DNA from: an uncultured Ruminiclostridium sp.
GTDB taxonomy: Bacteria > Bacillota > Clostridia > Oscillospirales > Ruminococcaceae
Assembly (NCBI GenBank): GCA_910585505.1
Contig: CAJUFF010000058.1
Coordinates: 1-15,008, forward strand
Length of the DNA stretch: 15,008 bases
Direction of reading: 5' to 3'
Position numbers and translations under genes: made by a program. The notes beneath the pieces were generated by a model. The model saw only the letters and a list, made by a program, of their open reading frames with translations. It searched no databases and was not told the origin of the DNA. Shown here piece after piece: positions 1-7,030 of the stretch (position 1 is its first letter; every line of letters starts with the position of its first letter).

Positions 1-182
1 TTAAATCTATGGTCATTTTACACAAATTTAGGGATTTTTCGTTTTTTCGATAAAAAACGCCTTAACATAAAGGTTTTATACGATTAGCTTATTAAGTAAA
101 AAAAGCTGAATCGGCAAATGATATAAAAAAACAATGGTTAATTGTTACAAATTCATAACATTTATTTTGATTAAAATGTATA

Positions 183-211
183 TTGCTTAGTTTTGCCAAT
201 TTATGTATAAT
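183..211 (+). promoter_or_regulatory. sigma-A promoter of the first sugar-binding protein gene
   Basis: A -35 box TTGCTT (183-188) is followed after 17 bases by a consensus -10 box TATAAT (206-211). Transcription should start near 218, giving a leader of about 120 bases. The AT-rich stretch 1-182 holds no convincing gene; it contains a small hairpin at 40-59 (CGTTTTTT / AAAAAACG). The shared GTAAGTTA motif found at three other promoters is absent here. Confidence 0.7.
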
Positions 212-338
212 TGAAGTGGCAGAAAAGGACAGTTGTTTTTTCTGTCAGCAATATATTAGGTCGGATGTTTGTGAAGCATTTATTCCGGCTTCGTGAGAAA
301 CAGAAAAGAATATAAGAGAAAATTTTCAGGAGGACACA

Positions 339-1679
339 ATGAAGAAGAAACTTATTTCAATTTTTCTGGCGGCTGCCATGACAATGTCACTGACAGCCTG
401 TGCACAAGAAACAACGGGCGGAGATTCTACAACAACTACCGCTGCCGGCGGAGATGAGGGTACCACTACCACAGCCGCTCCTCAGGGAGGAAATTCCGGC
501 GAAACCATTACCCTCCGAGTATGGGGCGGTGAAGAAGATCAGGCTCTCCTCTCGGAGCTTGCAGACGATTTCAAGGCGGCTCATCCCGATCAGACCTTTG
601 ATATCCAGGTCGGCGTTGAATCCGAGTCCACGGCCAAGGATACCGTTCTTACCGATATATCCGCGGCGGCCGACGTATTCGCATTTGCCAGCGACCAGAT
701 CGCTTCCCTCGTAAGAGCGGGCGCTCTCGCAAATCTTGACACAATGAACGAGGTTCTTACCAATTATTCCGGAAAGTCCATTGACGACGTAAAAGCCGCC
801 AACAGCGCCGGTACTATCGGTTCCGCTACTTTTAAGGACAATCTTTATGCTTTCCCCATGAGCGGCGGCAATAACTATTTCCTTTATTATGATGCAAACG
901 TTCTCTCCGAGGACGATGTGAAATCTTGGGATACCATGCTTGCAAAGGCTGCCGAAGCTGGCAAGCAGGTAGGTATGACTTTAGCTTCCGGCTGGTATCT
1001 TTCCAGTTTCTTCATGGGTGCGGGCTTTGTTTCCTCCACCAACGATGACGGAACCACCAACTGCGACTGGAACGGCACTTCCGGCGACGGTTATACCGGC
1101 GTACAGGTAGTTGAAGGTATTCTCGGCATTACCAACAGTTCCGCTTTCCTTCCCGTTGCCGACGGCGACCTTTCCAACCAAATAGCTTCCGGTAACCTTT
1201 GCGCGGTAGTTGACGGTACATGGGATGCCGACGCTGCTCAGGCCGCATTCGGCGAGGGTTACAGAGCCACCAAGCTCCCCACCTTTACCTGCAACGGCAC
1301 TCAGCTTCAGCAGTACACTTACACCGGTTCCAAGCTTATCGGTGTTAACGCTCTCAGCGAAAACGTAGGCTGGGCTACCGTTTTTGCCGAGTTCCTCACA
1401 AATGAGCAGTCTCAGGCAAAGCGTTTTGAACAGAGACAGCTTTCTCCTTCAAACCTTGTGGTATCCGAGCGTGATGACGTTAAGGCAAATATTGCGGGCG
1501 CCGCTTCCATGGAACAGGATAACTTTGGTTCCATTCAGGACGTAGGTGAAAAGTTCTGGGATCCTACCAAGACTCTCGGCGAGCTTTGCGCTCAGAAGTC
1601 TCTGACGGTCGGTGATACCGCAGGCATCCAGCAGGCTCTCGACACAGCGGTAGAAGGTATCACTGCGGCTGTATCATAA
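339..1679 (+). CDS. ABC transporter sugar-binding lipoprotein (MalE-like)
   Basis: An extracytoplasmic solute-binding protein of a carbohydrate ABC importer, predicted to be tethered to the outer face of the membrane. Residues 1-20 form a lipoprotein signal (three Lys, then a hydrophobic stretch) ending in lipobox L18-T-A-C21. Residues 22-55 are a Thr/Gly/Ala-rich flexible linker (TTTTAA repeats). The family-1 binding domain starts near residue 56 (TLRVWGGEEDQ) and runs to the end; its length (446 aa) is usual. AGGAGGA at 328-334 sets the start. The two permease genes downstream, on the same strand, are the likely partners, although a terminator-like hairpin and a 71-bp repeat lie between. 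The ligand cannot be read from sequence. MalF/MalG similarity and the neighbouring glycosidases suggest malto- or beta-gluco-/xylo-oligosaccharides. Confidence 0.9.
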   Translation: MKKKLISIFLAAAMTMSLTACAQETTGGDSTTTTAAGGDEGTTTTAAPQGGNSGETITLRVWGGEEDQALLSELADDFKAAHPDQTFDIQVGVESESTAKDTVLTDISAAADVFAFASDQIASLVRAGALANLDTMNEVLTNYSGKSIDDVKAANSAGTIGSATFKDNLYAFPMSGGNNYFLYYDANVLSEDDVKSWDTMLAKAAEAGKQVGMTLASGWYLSSFFMGAGFVSSTNDDGTTNCDWNGTSGDGYTGVQVVEGILGITNSSAFLPVADGDLSNQIASGNLCAVVDGTWDADAAQAAFGEGYRATKLPTFTCNGTQLQQYTYTGSKLIGVNALSENVGWATVFAEFLTNEQSQAKRFEQRQLSPSNLVVSERDDVKANIAGAASMEQDNFGSIQDVGEKFWDPTKTLGELCAQKSLTVGDTAGIQQALDTAVEGITAAVS

Positions 1680-1754
1680 GTTTGGCTTAAAAAACCGTAA
1701 TTCCGGTCTTAACCACGATTTCGAAGGTTAATGAGCTGAAATAATCCATTATTA

Positions 1755-1800
1755 AAAGGCTCATATGCTTGTATATGAGCCTTTGGTTTTTAAAGTTTTC
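1755..1800 (+). terminator. terminator-like hairpin between binding protein and permeases
   Basis: A perfect 12-bp stem (AAAGGCTCATAT at 1755-1766 with ATATGAGCCTTT at 1773-1784) has a 6-base loop and is followed by a T-rich tail (GGTTTTTAAAG). This is an intrinsic terminator shape. In binding protein-permease operons such structures often allow partial read-through, so that more binding protein than permease is made. That role is inferred here. Confidence 0.7.
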
Positions 1801-1830
1801 TTGAAAATATTCCACATATACCAATCTGAA

Positions 1831-1901
1831 TTAAGGCAACACCGCACAATGATTGTGTGTGGATTGCGCCGTCAGGCGGTCATTGCGCGGTGTTGCCTTA
1901 A
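1831..1901. repeat. short copy of long-palindrome repeat (internally deleted)
   Basis: A 71-bp element bounded by 22-bp inverted repeats (1831-1852 and 1880-1901) that differ at one position. Each begins TTAAGGCAACACCGC. It matches both ends of the 178-bp copy at 6841-7018 but lacks its middle: homology runs to CCGTCAG and resumes at GGCGGTCATTGCG. It is therefore probably an internal deletion derivative of the same mobile-type element. It lies between the first binding protein gene and the permease genes, and in RNA would fold into a stable hairpin. Confidence 0.8.
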
Positions 1902-1906
1902 AATTA

Positions 1907-1937
1907 TTGACATTTTTTAAATAGCCTACAGTGTCAA
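1907..1937. promoter_or_regulatory. possible operator/inverted repeat before the permease genes
   Basis: TTGACA (1907-1912) and TGTCAA (1932-1937) form an inverted repeat immediately after the 71-bp palindrome. TTGACA resembles a -35 box, but no -10 box lies at 16-18 bases, so this is not called as a promoter. The rest of 1938-2020 is AT-rich with nothing further recognised. Confidence 0.25.
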
Positions 1938-2035
1938 ACAATAATATTCAAATCTCTATTTTAATCATTTCGTACTTCATTTTAACTGAGGTGTGATTTT
2001 AAAACAGAATAAAACAGTAAAGGCAGGAAACCCGT

Positions 2036-3490
2036 ATGGCTGCAACGATAAAAAAAACAAATAAAGTTTCCGACTTTTTCAAATCTATCGGCATTTATTT
2101 TAAAAGCTTTGCCGAAGCGGTTGCAAAGGGCGATGTTTTCGTAAAGCTGTCCCTTATCTGGGTCGGAGCGGGTTATGCTCGGAGAAAACAGTTTATTCGT
2201 TCGCTTCTTGTAACGGTGCTCCAGGCTGCCGTTATTGCGTACAGCGTACTGATAGCTCCGCAGTATATATCAAAATTCCATAATCTTGGTGAAGTTCAGA
2301 TGGAAATGGTGTTTGATATAAATACTATGAAAAATATTCCCAACGATTATGATGATTCATTTCAGATACTTTTGTTTTCCGTAATAAGCATAATTATATG
2401 GATAGTGTTCTTTTTCTTTTGGATCAGCAACGCTATTAACGTTTATAAGCTTCAAAGGAAAGCGGAAAAGGGCGAACATATCAACAACTTTAAAGAGGAT
2501 ATCAGTGATTATTTGAACGAAAAATTTCATATCACACTGCTTTCCGTTCCCGTCTTGGGAATTGTGCTTTTCAGCATAGTACCTATTTTTATCCTTATTT
2601 TGGTTGCATTTACCAACTACGATCAGGAGCATATGGCGCCTACCGCTCTGTTTACATGGAATGGACTTACAAATTTCATAAATCTGTTCGGCGGAGGAGG
2701 AATGACCGTTACCTTCGGTTATTCCTTTGTAAGGGTATTGGGCTGGACATTGGTGTGGGCGTTTTTTGCTACGTTTACCACTTATTTCGGCGGAATCCTT
2801 TTAGCCCTGTTCCTTAACAATAAGCGGACAAAGCTGGCAAAGCTGTGGAGAGCGCTGTTTGTTGTAACCATCGCGGTGCCTCAGTTCGTATCCCTGCTGC
2901 TTGTAAGAAACTTTTTCGCAAATAACGGTATAGCCAACACTATGTTGGAAAACATAGGAGTTACGGACTTCCTGCAAAACATAGGTCTGCTTAGTTATGA
3001 TTATATACCGTTCCTATCTGCGCCGGGGTGGGCGCATGTTACCATTATAATGGTAAACATTTGGATCGGCATACCGTATCAGATGCTTATTGCAACGGGC
3101 GTATTGTCAAATCTTCCCGCTGATCAGATCGAAAGCGCACGTATAGACGGCGCAAACACGGGTCAGATATTTCGTCATATCACCATGCCCTATGTGCTGT
3201 TTGTTACGGGACCCGCTCTCGTAACCGATTTCGTAAAGAATATCAATAACTTTAACGTAATTTACCTGCTCACTCAGGACGTGTTTACCACCACCGATCA
3301 GTATCTCGCCAACAGTCAGGCAAAGGAGGTCGACCTTCTTGTAACATGGCTGTTCCGTCTTACGCAGGAATATTACAACTACAAGATGGCTTCGGTCATC
3401 GGTATCTGCGTATTTGTAATATGCGCCGTATTTACGTTAGTGGCCTTTAACCTTATGACGAGCAAGGATAAAGAGGAGGTGTACAACTGA
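2036..3490 (+). CDS. sugar ABC transporter permease, MalF-like with long N-terminus
   Basis: Integral membrane permease of a CUT1-type carbohydrate importer. At 484 aa it is much longer than the ordinary roughly 290-aa permeases of this class. The extra N-terminus has two hydrophobic segments (about 55-78 and 108-132) before the core, as in MalF/GanP-type proteins. The core starts near residue 166 and includes FTNYDQEHMAP and LFTWNGLTNF, typical of maltodextrin/galactan-type permeases. The cytoplasmic EAA loop that contacts the ATPase is visible around residues 362-381 (QIESARIDGANTGQIFRHI). AGGAAA at 2025-2030 supports the start. Its stop codon overlaps the start of the next gene by one base (TGATG), so the two permeases are translationally coupled and very likely form a heterodimer. 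Confidence 0.9.
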   Translation: MAATIKKTNKVSDFFKSIGIYFKSFAEAVAKGDVFVKLSLIWVGAGYARRKQFIRSLLVTVLQAAVIAYSVLIAPQYISKFHNLGEVQMEMVFDINTMKNIPNDYDDSFQILLFSVISIIIWIVFFFFWISNAINVYKLQRKAEKGEHINNFKEDISDYLNEKFHITLLSVPVLGIVLFSIVPIFILILVAFTNYDQEHMAPTALFTWNGLTNFINLFGGGGMTVTFGYSFVRVLGWTLVWAFFATFTTYFGGILLALFLNNKRTKLAKLWRALFVVTIAVPQFVSLLLVRNFFANNGIANTMLENIGVTDFLQNIGLLSYDYIPFLSAPGWAHVTIIMVNIWIGIPYQMLIATGVLSNLPADQIESARIDGANTGQIFRHITMPYVLFVTGPALVTDFVKNINNFNVIYLLTQDVFTTTDQYLANSQAKEVDLLVTWLFRLTQEYYNYKMASVIGICVFVICAVFTLVAFNLMTSKDKEEVYN

Positions 3491-4350
3491 TGACACAAAA
3501 GGGCAAAGTGATTCAGATTATCAAGGACATTTTAAGGCACATTGTCATAGTACTGATGGTGTCTTTCTGGCTGATTCCCATAATCTGGCTTATTGCAACC
3601 TCGTTCAGTGCCTATCCGGGCAGAAACACCTCAAATTTCTTTCCGGAGCAGTGGTCTCTTCAAAACTATATCAATATCCTTAGCCCCACTTCTCATACCG
3701 TAAACTTCCCTATCTGGATGTGGAATACCTTTAAAATAGCGATGGCCGTGTGTATCGTGTGCACTTTGTTTGCCGTAATGGTAGCATATGCCACTTCGTT
3801 TTTCCGCTTCAAGTCAAGAAAACCCCTTATGAATATTGCGGTAATACTGAACCTTTTCCCCGGTGTTCTCAGTATGATTTCGGTTTATTTTATCCTTAAG
3901 GCCATGAATCTTACTAACACCCACTTAGGACTTACGTTGGTATACTGCGCGTCGTCCGGCTTGGGCTACCTTATTGCCAAGGGTTACTTTGATACGGTGC
4001 CGAGGGCGTTGGTGGAAGCTGCGAAACTTGACGGCGCAAGCCAGGCGAGGACGTTTTTCAGTATAATACTGCCTATAAGCAAGCCTATAATAGTTTACAC
4101 CGTAATAAGCTCGTTCCTTACCCCATGGACGGATTTCGTATTCTCAAAGATGATACTTAATTCCGGTATCGCGGATATGTGGACGGTATCCATCGGTCTT
4201 TACAATATGCTTGACCGAAGCCTTATAAACACATATTTCTCACAGTTCTGTGCGGGCGGCGTTATAGTATCTATCCCCATTTCCGTTTTGTTTGTAATTA
4301 TGCAAAAGTTTTATGTTGAGGGCATTACAGGCGGAGCTGTTAAAGGCTGA
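3490..4350 (+). CDS. sugar ABC transporter permease, MalG-like
   Basis: Second permease subunit of the same importer, 286 aa, the usual length for MalG-type proteins. Six hydrophobic segments are evident, the first at about 16-36. The EAA loop is at about residues 170-189 (LVEAAKLDGASQARTFFSI), and the C-terminus (YVEGITGGAVKG) is the standard ending of MalG homologues. The start overlaps the MalF-like stop by one base, and GAGGAGG at 3473-3479 lies inside the upstream gene. No ATPase gene follows. In many Firmicutes one shared MsmK/UgpC-type ATPase serves several such importers, so it is expected elsewhere in the genome. Confidence 0.92.
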   Translation: MTQKGKVIQIIKDILRHIVIVLMVSFWLIPIIWLIATSFSAYPGRNTSNFFPEQWSLQNYINILSPTSHTVNFPIWMWNTFKIAMAVCIVCTLFAVMVAYATSFFRFKSRKPLMNIAVILNLFPGVLSMISVYFILKAMNLTNTHLGLTLVYCASSGLGYLIAKGYFDTVPRALVEAAKLDGASQARTFFSIILPISKPIIVYTVISSFLTPWTDFVFSKMILNSGIADMWTVSIGLYNMLDRSLINTYFSQFCAGGVIVSIPISVLFVIMQKFYVEGITGGAVKG

Positions 4351-4391
4351 TACTGTTTTCCAATCAAACTACAACAACATCGGAGGTGCCT

Positions 4392-5189
4392 ATGGCAGTA
4401 TTCGGTTCACGCAGCAGAATGTTAAGCGCACGCAGGCGACCATTTACTCTGCCTGTGGTATCGGCTAACTGGCTGAAAAATGCGGGAGCTGTCCTGACTC
4501 TTATTTATTTTTTCGGTCTTACGGTGATCCAAAACGGAATTTTACACGCTTCGGACTACACTTCACAGGAATTTGGCGAACTGATAAATACGGACAATAA
4601 TGTGTTTATGCTGTCCGGAGTCGCCACGGTGTGCTATCTTATTGGAGTGGCGGCAATACCTATATATGCTTTTTTGCTGGTACAGGGCGTTTTGCATACC
4701 TCCAACATCAAAAAATATGTTTTAACGGTACTGATTTTCGCACTGATTTCCGAAGTGCCTTATGATCTGGCGGTTTCGGGAAAGGCGTTTAATTGGGAGG
4801 ATCAGAATGTTTTGTTTACGGTTCTCATCGCGCTTATAATGCTGTGGCTTTTGAAGATTTTTGAGGGCAAGGGATTGGGGCCGAAGCTGCTGTGTTTTCT
4901 TATCGTTGCGGGCGGCTGTTTTTGGGCAATGGTTCTCGGGTGTAAATTCGGCGGTGGATTTGTGCTTATAGCCGCAATACTTTTCTTGCTCAGGGAGAAA
5001 AAAGGGTGGAGCATTGTAGCGTCTTTGATCGTAAGTCTTATTTATGCCACCGCGCTTTTCGGATTCGCTCCCGTGGCTTTGTACAGCGGTGAGAGAAAGA
5101 ATACCGATAAGAAGAGTGGGAAGTATTTTTACTACGCTTTTTATCCGGCAATGTTGGCGGTATTTGCGGTAATAGTTTCAGTTATGTAA
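4392..5189 (+). CDS. TraX-family membrane protein
   Basis: A polytopic membrane protein of 265 aa with about seven to eight hydrophobic segments, starting near residue 28. The order of features fits the TraX family: LKNAGAVLTLIYFF near the N-terminus, ISEVPYDLAVSGKAFNW mid-protein, NVLFTVLIALIMLW after it, and a C-terminal LYSGERKN...KYFYYAFYPAML. TraX was named for F-pilin acetylation, but most chromosomal Firmicute homologues are of unknown function and are acyltransferase-like. The usual Asp-His of the first TraX helix is not obvious here (TLIYFFG instead), so activity is doubtful. The ATG at 4392 is chosen because GGAGG (4382-4386) lies 5 bases upstream; a GTG at 4386 overlaps that site. 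It sits 41 bases after the MalG-like gene and is probably cotranscribed with the importer. Confidence 0.75.
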   Translation: MAVFGSRSRMLSARRRPFTLPVVSANWLKNAGAVLTLIYFFGLTVIQNGILHASDYTSQEFGELINTDNNVFMLSGVATVCYLIGVAAIPIYAFLLVQGVLHTSNIKKYVLTVLIFALISEVPYDLAVSGKAFNWEDQNVLFTVLIALIMLWLLKIFEGKGLGPKLLCFLIVAGGCFWAMVLGCKFGGGFVLIAAILFLLREKKGWSIVASLIVSLIYATALFGFAPVALYSGERKNTDKKSGKYFYYAFYPAMLAVFAVIVSVM

Positions 5190-5213
5190 TTGTTATAACA
5201 ATCTGTATAAATT

Positions 5214-5255
5214 AAGGAGATTTTCACCAAAAGGCGAAAATCTCCTTGTTTATAA
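5214..5255. terminator. terminator between convergent TraX-family and GH1 genes
   Basis: A 12-bp perfect stem (AAGGAGATTTTC at 5214-5225 with GAAAATCTCCTT at 5236-5247), extendable through one mismatch by two G-C pairs at the loop, is followed by GTTTATAAA on the plus strand and TTAATTTATA on the minus strand. It can act on either strand. It ends the transporter operon and may also stop transcripts arriving from GH1. Confidence 0.65.
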
Positions 5256-5268
5256 ATCCATATTTATA

Positions 5269-5318
5269 CTAATTCCCGATCGACAACAAAATTTGTCTAT
5301 ACTTTGATCGGGAATTAG
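5269..5318. repeat. 13-bp perfect inverted repeat with nested stem
   Basis: CTAATTCCCGATC (5269-5281) is matched exactly by GATCGGGAATTAG (5306-5318). Just inside lies a second small stem, GACAA/TTGTC (5282-5286 and 5293-5297). There is no T-run. It abuts the 160-bp palindrome that begins at 5318. It could be a further terminator or a separate small repeat element. Confidence 0.6.
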
Positions 5319-5477
5319 GGCGTATCTGAAAACCAAGCAATTTTGTACAATTTCGCTAAATGCGTGGTGATTTCAAGGAAAAAAGCGGAGAAATACGAGG
5401 GTATTTCGAGCATTTTTGACGCAGAAAGCGCCTGCGGTTAGTAGAAATTGTGCAAATTGCGACTTTTCAGATAGCCC
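5318..5477. repeat. 160-bp long-palindrome element (MITE-like, second family)
   Basis: The whole stretch is one imperfect palindrome. The ends GGGCGTATCTGAAAA and TTTTCAGATAGCCC are inverted repeats, the next blocks (GCAATTTTGTACAATTT and AAATTGTGCAAATTGC) also pair, and the apex is GAAATAC-GAGG-GTATTTC (centre near 5397). It carries no gene. It ends 6 bases from the GH1 stop codon, so in the minus-strand transcript it would be the first 3' structure. Terminal inverted repeats and size resemble a MITE; no clear target duplication is visible. Confidence 0.65.
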
Positions 5478-5483
5478 ATAGTA

Positions 5484-6821
5484 TTACAGTATTTCACCGT
5501 TGCTTTCAATAACCTTACTGTACCACACTCCCGAATCCTTTATAATCCTTTTTCCGGTTTTATAATCGCAGTAAATTACCCCGAACCTTTCCTTATACCC
5601 TTGAGCCCACTCGAAATTATCAATAAGCGACCACACATAATATCCGTCAACTTCAACTCCGTCCTCGGCAGCTCTTTTAAGCTCCGCTATATAACGGTTA
5701 AGATAATCCGTTCTATTCGGATCGTGTACTTTTCCGTCCAGTGAAACAGCGTCATGACAAGCCATGCCGTTTTCCGTTATCATTATGGGCTTTTCGTATC
5801 TCTCAAAATAGAATTTCGGACCCCAGTAAAGAGCCTCCGGTGTAATGGGCCACCCGATAGATGTCCGCGCGATACCGTCCTCGTTCTTTAAAATGCCGCT
5901 TTCCGCGCTGACGTATTTTCCGTTGTAAATATTCATTCCCAGAAAATCAATCGGCTGACTTATGAGCTTCATTTCTTCTTCGGTGATTGTTGGCGCGTCC
6001 AATCCTTTATAATTGTATACCCATTCCGGATACCTGCCTTTTATTATCGCGTCCAGCCAGTATGCGTCAGAGAAAAGAAACGCGTCGTAATCGCTTGCGA
6101 AATAGCTTTCCCTTGCCGCCTCAATGTCCCTTGATTCCTTGCTGGCGGGTATACACGGACATGAAGCGGCGGTAAATCCGATCCTGACGTCGGAAACTTT
6201 TCTGAGTACGGTTACAGATCTGCCGTGCGCCTTAAGTATATTGTGACCTATTCTTAAAAGCTCTCCTTTTCCGAGCTTGTATCCGGGGGCGTGCACACCT
6301 TCAAAATATCCACAGCCGCCAAAAACCTGAGGTTCATTAAATGTGATAAAATCCTTTACTCTGTCTCCGAAGCTTTCGCATATTATTTTGGTATAGTATT
6401 CAAACCATTGCGGCGCTTCGTCGCTGAGCCAGCCGCCCTTTAGATGAAGGCTGTAAGGCAGATCCCAGTGATAAAGTGTAAGGCAGGGCTTTATATCGTG
6501 TTTTATCAGTCCGTCGATAAGGCGATTGTAAAAATCAATTCCTTTTTCATTTACTTTACCGATTCCGTCAGGAATGATTCTTGACCAGCTTACTGAAAAA
6601 CGGTAACTTTTCAGCCCCAATTCCTTCATCAGCTCAAGGTCTTCCTCTAACCTATGGTAATGGTCACAGGAAACATCGCCGTTGTGATTGTCGTAAATTT
6701 TTCCGGGCGTATGAGAAAAAACGTCCCACACGCTTAGCCCTCTGCCGTCCTCTAAGAAGCCGCCTTCAAGCTGATAAGCGGAGGTTGCCGCTCCCCACAG
6801 GAAGTTTTCTTTGAATGCCAT
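5484..6821 (-). CDS. GH1 beta-glucosidase (cytoplasmic)
   Basis: A family 1 glycoside hydrolase of 445 aa, the usual size, that releases terminal beta-linked glucose (or related sugars) from imported oligosaccharides with retention. The N-terminal signature FLWGAATSAYQLEGG is at residues 7-21, the acid/base is Glu163 in TFNEP, and the nucleophile is Glu350 in ITENG. The sugar-binding block WSLIDNFEWAQGYKERFG is at 397-414, with NFEW favouring gluco/fuco-configured substrates. There is no signal peptide. The start at 6821 gives 10 bases from GGAG (in AAAAGGAGTGAT, minus strand) to the ATG; an ATG at 6827 (adding Met-Lys) is equally possible. The open frame continues upstream to 6983 through the palindromic repeat, which is not credible coding. 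Last gene of the GH51-GH5-GH1 operon. 6-phospho-beta-glucosidase activity is less likely because the local transport is ABC-type. Confidence 0.92.
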   Translation of the reverse strand: MAFKENFLWGAATSAYQLEGGFLEDGRGLSVWDVFSHTPGKIYDNHNGDVSCDHYHRLEEDLELMKELGLKSYRFSVSWSRIIPDGIGKVNEKGIDFYNRLIDGLIKHDIKPCLTLYHWDLPYSLHLKGGWLSDEAPQWFEYYTKIICESFGDRVKDFITFNEPQVFGGCGYFEGVHAPGYKLGKGELLRIGHNILKAHGRSVTVLRKVSDVRIGFTAASCPCIPASKESRDIEAARESYFASDYDAFLFSDAYWLDAIIKGRYPEWVYNYKGLDAPTITEEEMKLISQPIDFLGMNIYNGKYVSAESGILKNEDGIARTSIGWPITPEALYWGPKFYFERYEKPIMITENGMACHDAVSLDGKVHDPNRTDYLNRYIAELKRAAEDGVEVDGYYVWSLIDNFEWAQGYKERFGVIYCDYKTGKRIIKDSGVWYSKVIESNGEIL

Positions 6822-6840
6822 TTTCATATCACTCCTTTTG

Positions 6841-7018
6841 TAGGCAACATCGCACAATGATTGTGTGTGGATTGCGCCGTCAGATTTTTCGTCAGCTTGT
6901 ATAAATCCGACGCAGGAATACCGGCGTATTTCAAGGAGGATTTGTGCAAGATGACGGAAAATATGCAAGCAAGCCGCACGCAAAGTCGTAAGGCGGTCAT
7001 TGCGTGGTGTTGCCTTAA
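6841..7018. repeat. full-length 178-bp long-palindrome repeat (MITE-like)
   Basis: Terminal inverted repeats TAGGCAACATCGCACAATGA and TCATTGCGTGGTGTTGCCTTA enclose further inverted blocks: ATTTTTCGTCA with TGACGGAAAAT, then TATAAATCC with GGATTTGTG. The apex is AATAC-CGGC-GTATT near 6920-6931, so the entire element is one imperfect palindrome. Shortened relatives lie at 1831-1901 and 14853-14944. It sits in the operon between GH5 (stop at 7031) and GH1, and ends only about 4 bases before the GH1 ribosome binding site; it therefore becomes a long hairpin in the operon mRNA. No transposase is encoded. Confidence 0.8.
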
Positions 7019-7030
7019 ATATTGTTCATA

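Noticed and set aside
1907..1937. TTGACA as the -35 box of a permease promoter
   Set aside because: No acceptable -10 box lies 16-18 bases downstream; it is better described as part of an inverted repeat.
6828..6983. Upstream extension of the GH1 gene to 6983
   Set aside because: The added residues come from the palindromic repeat, and GH1 proteins normally begin right before the FLWGAATSAYQLEG motif; a good ribosome binding site precedes 6827/6821.
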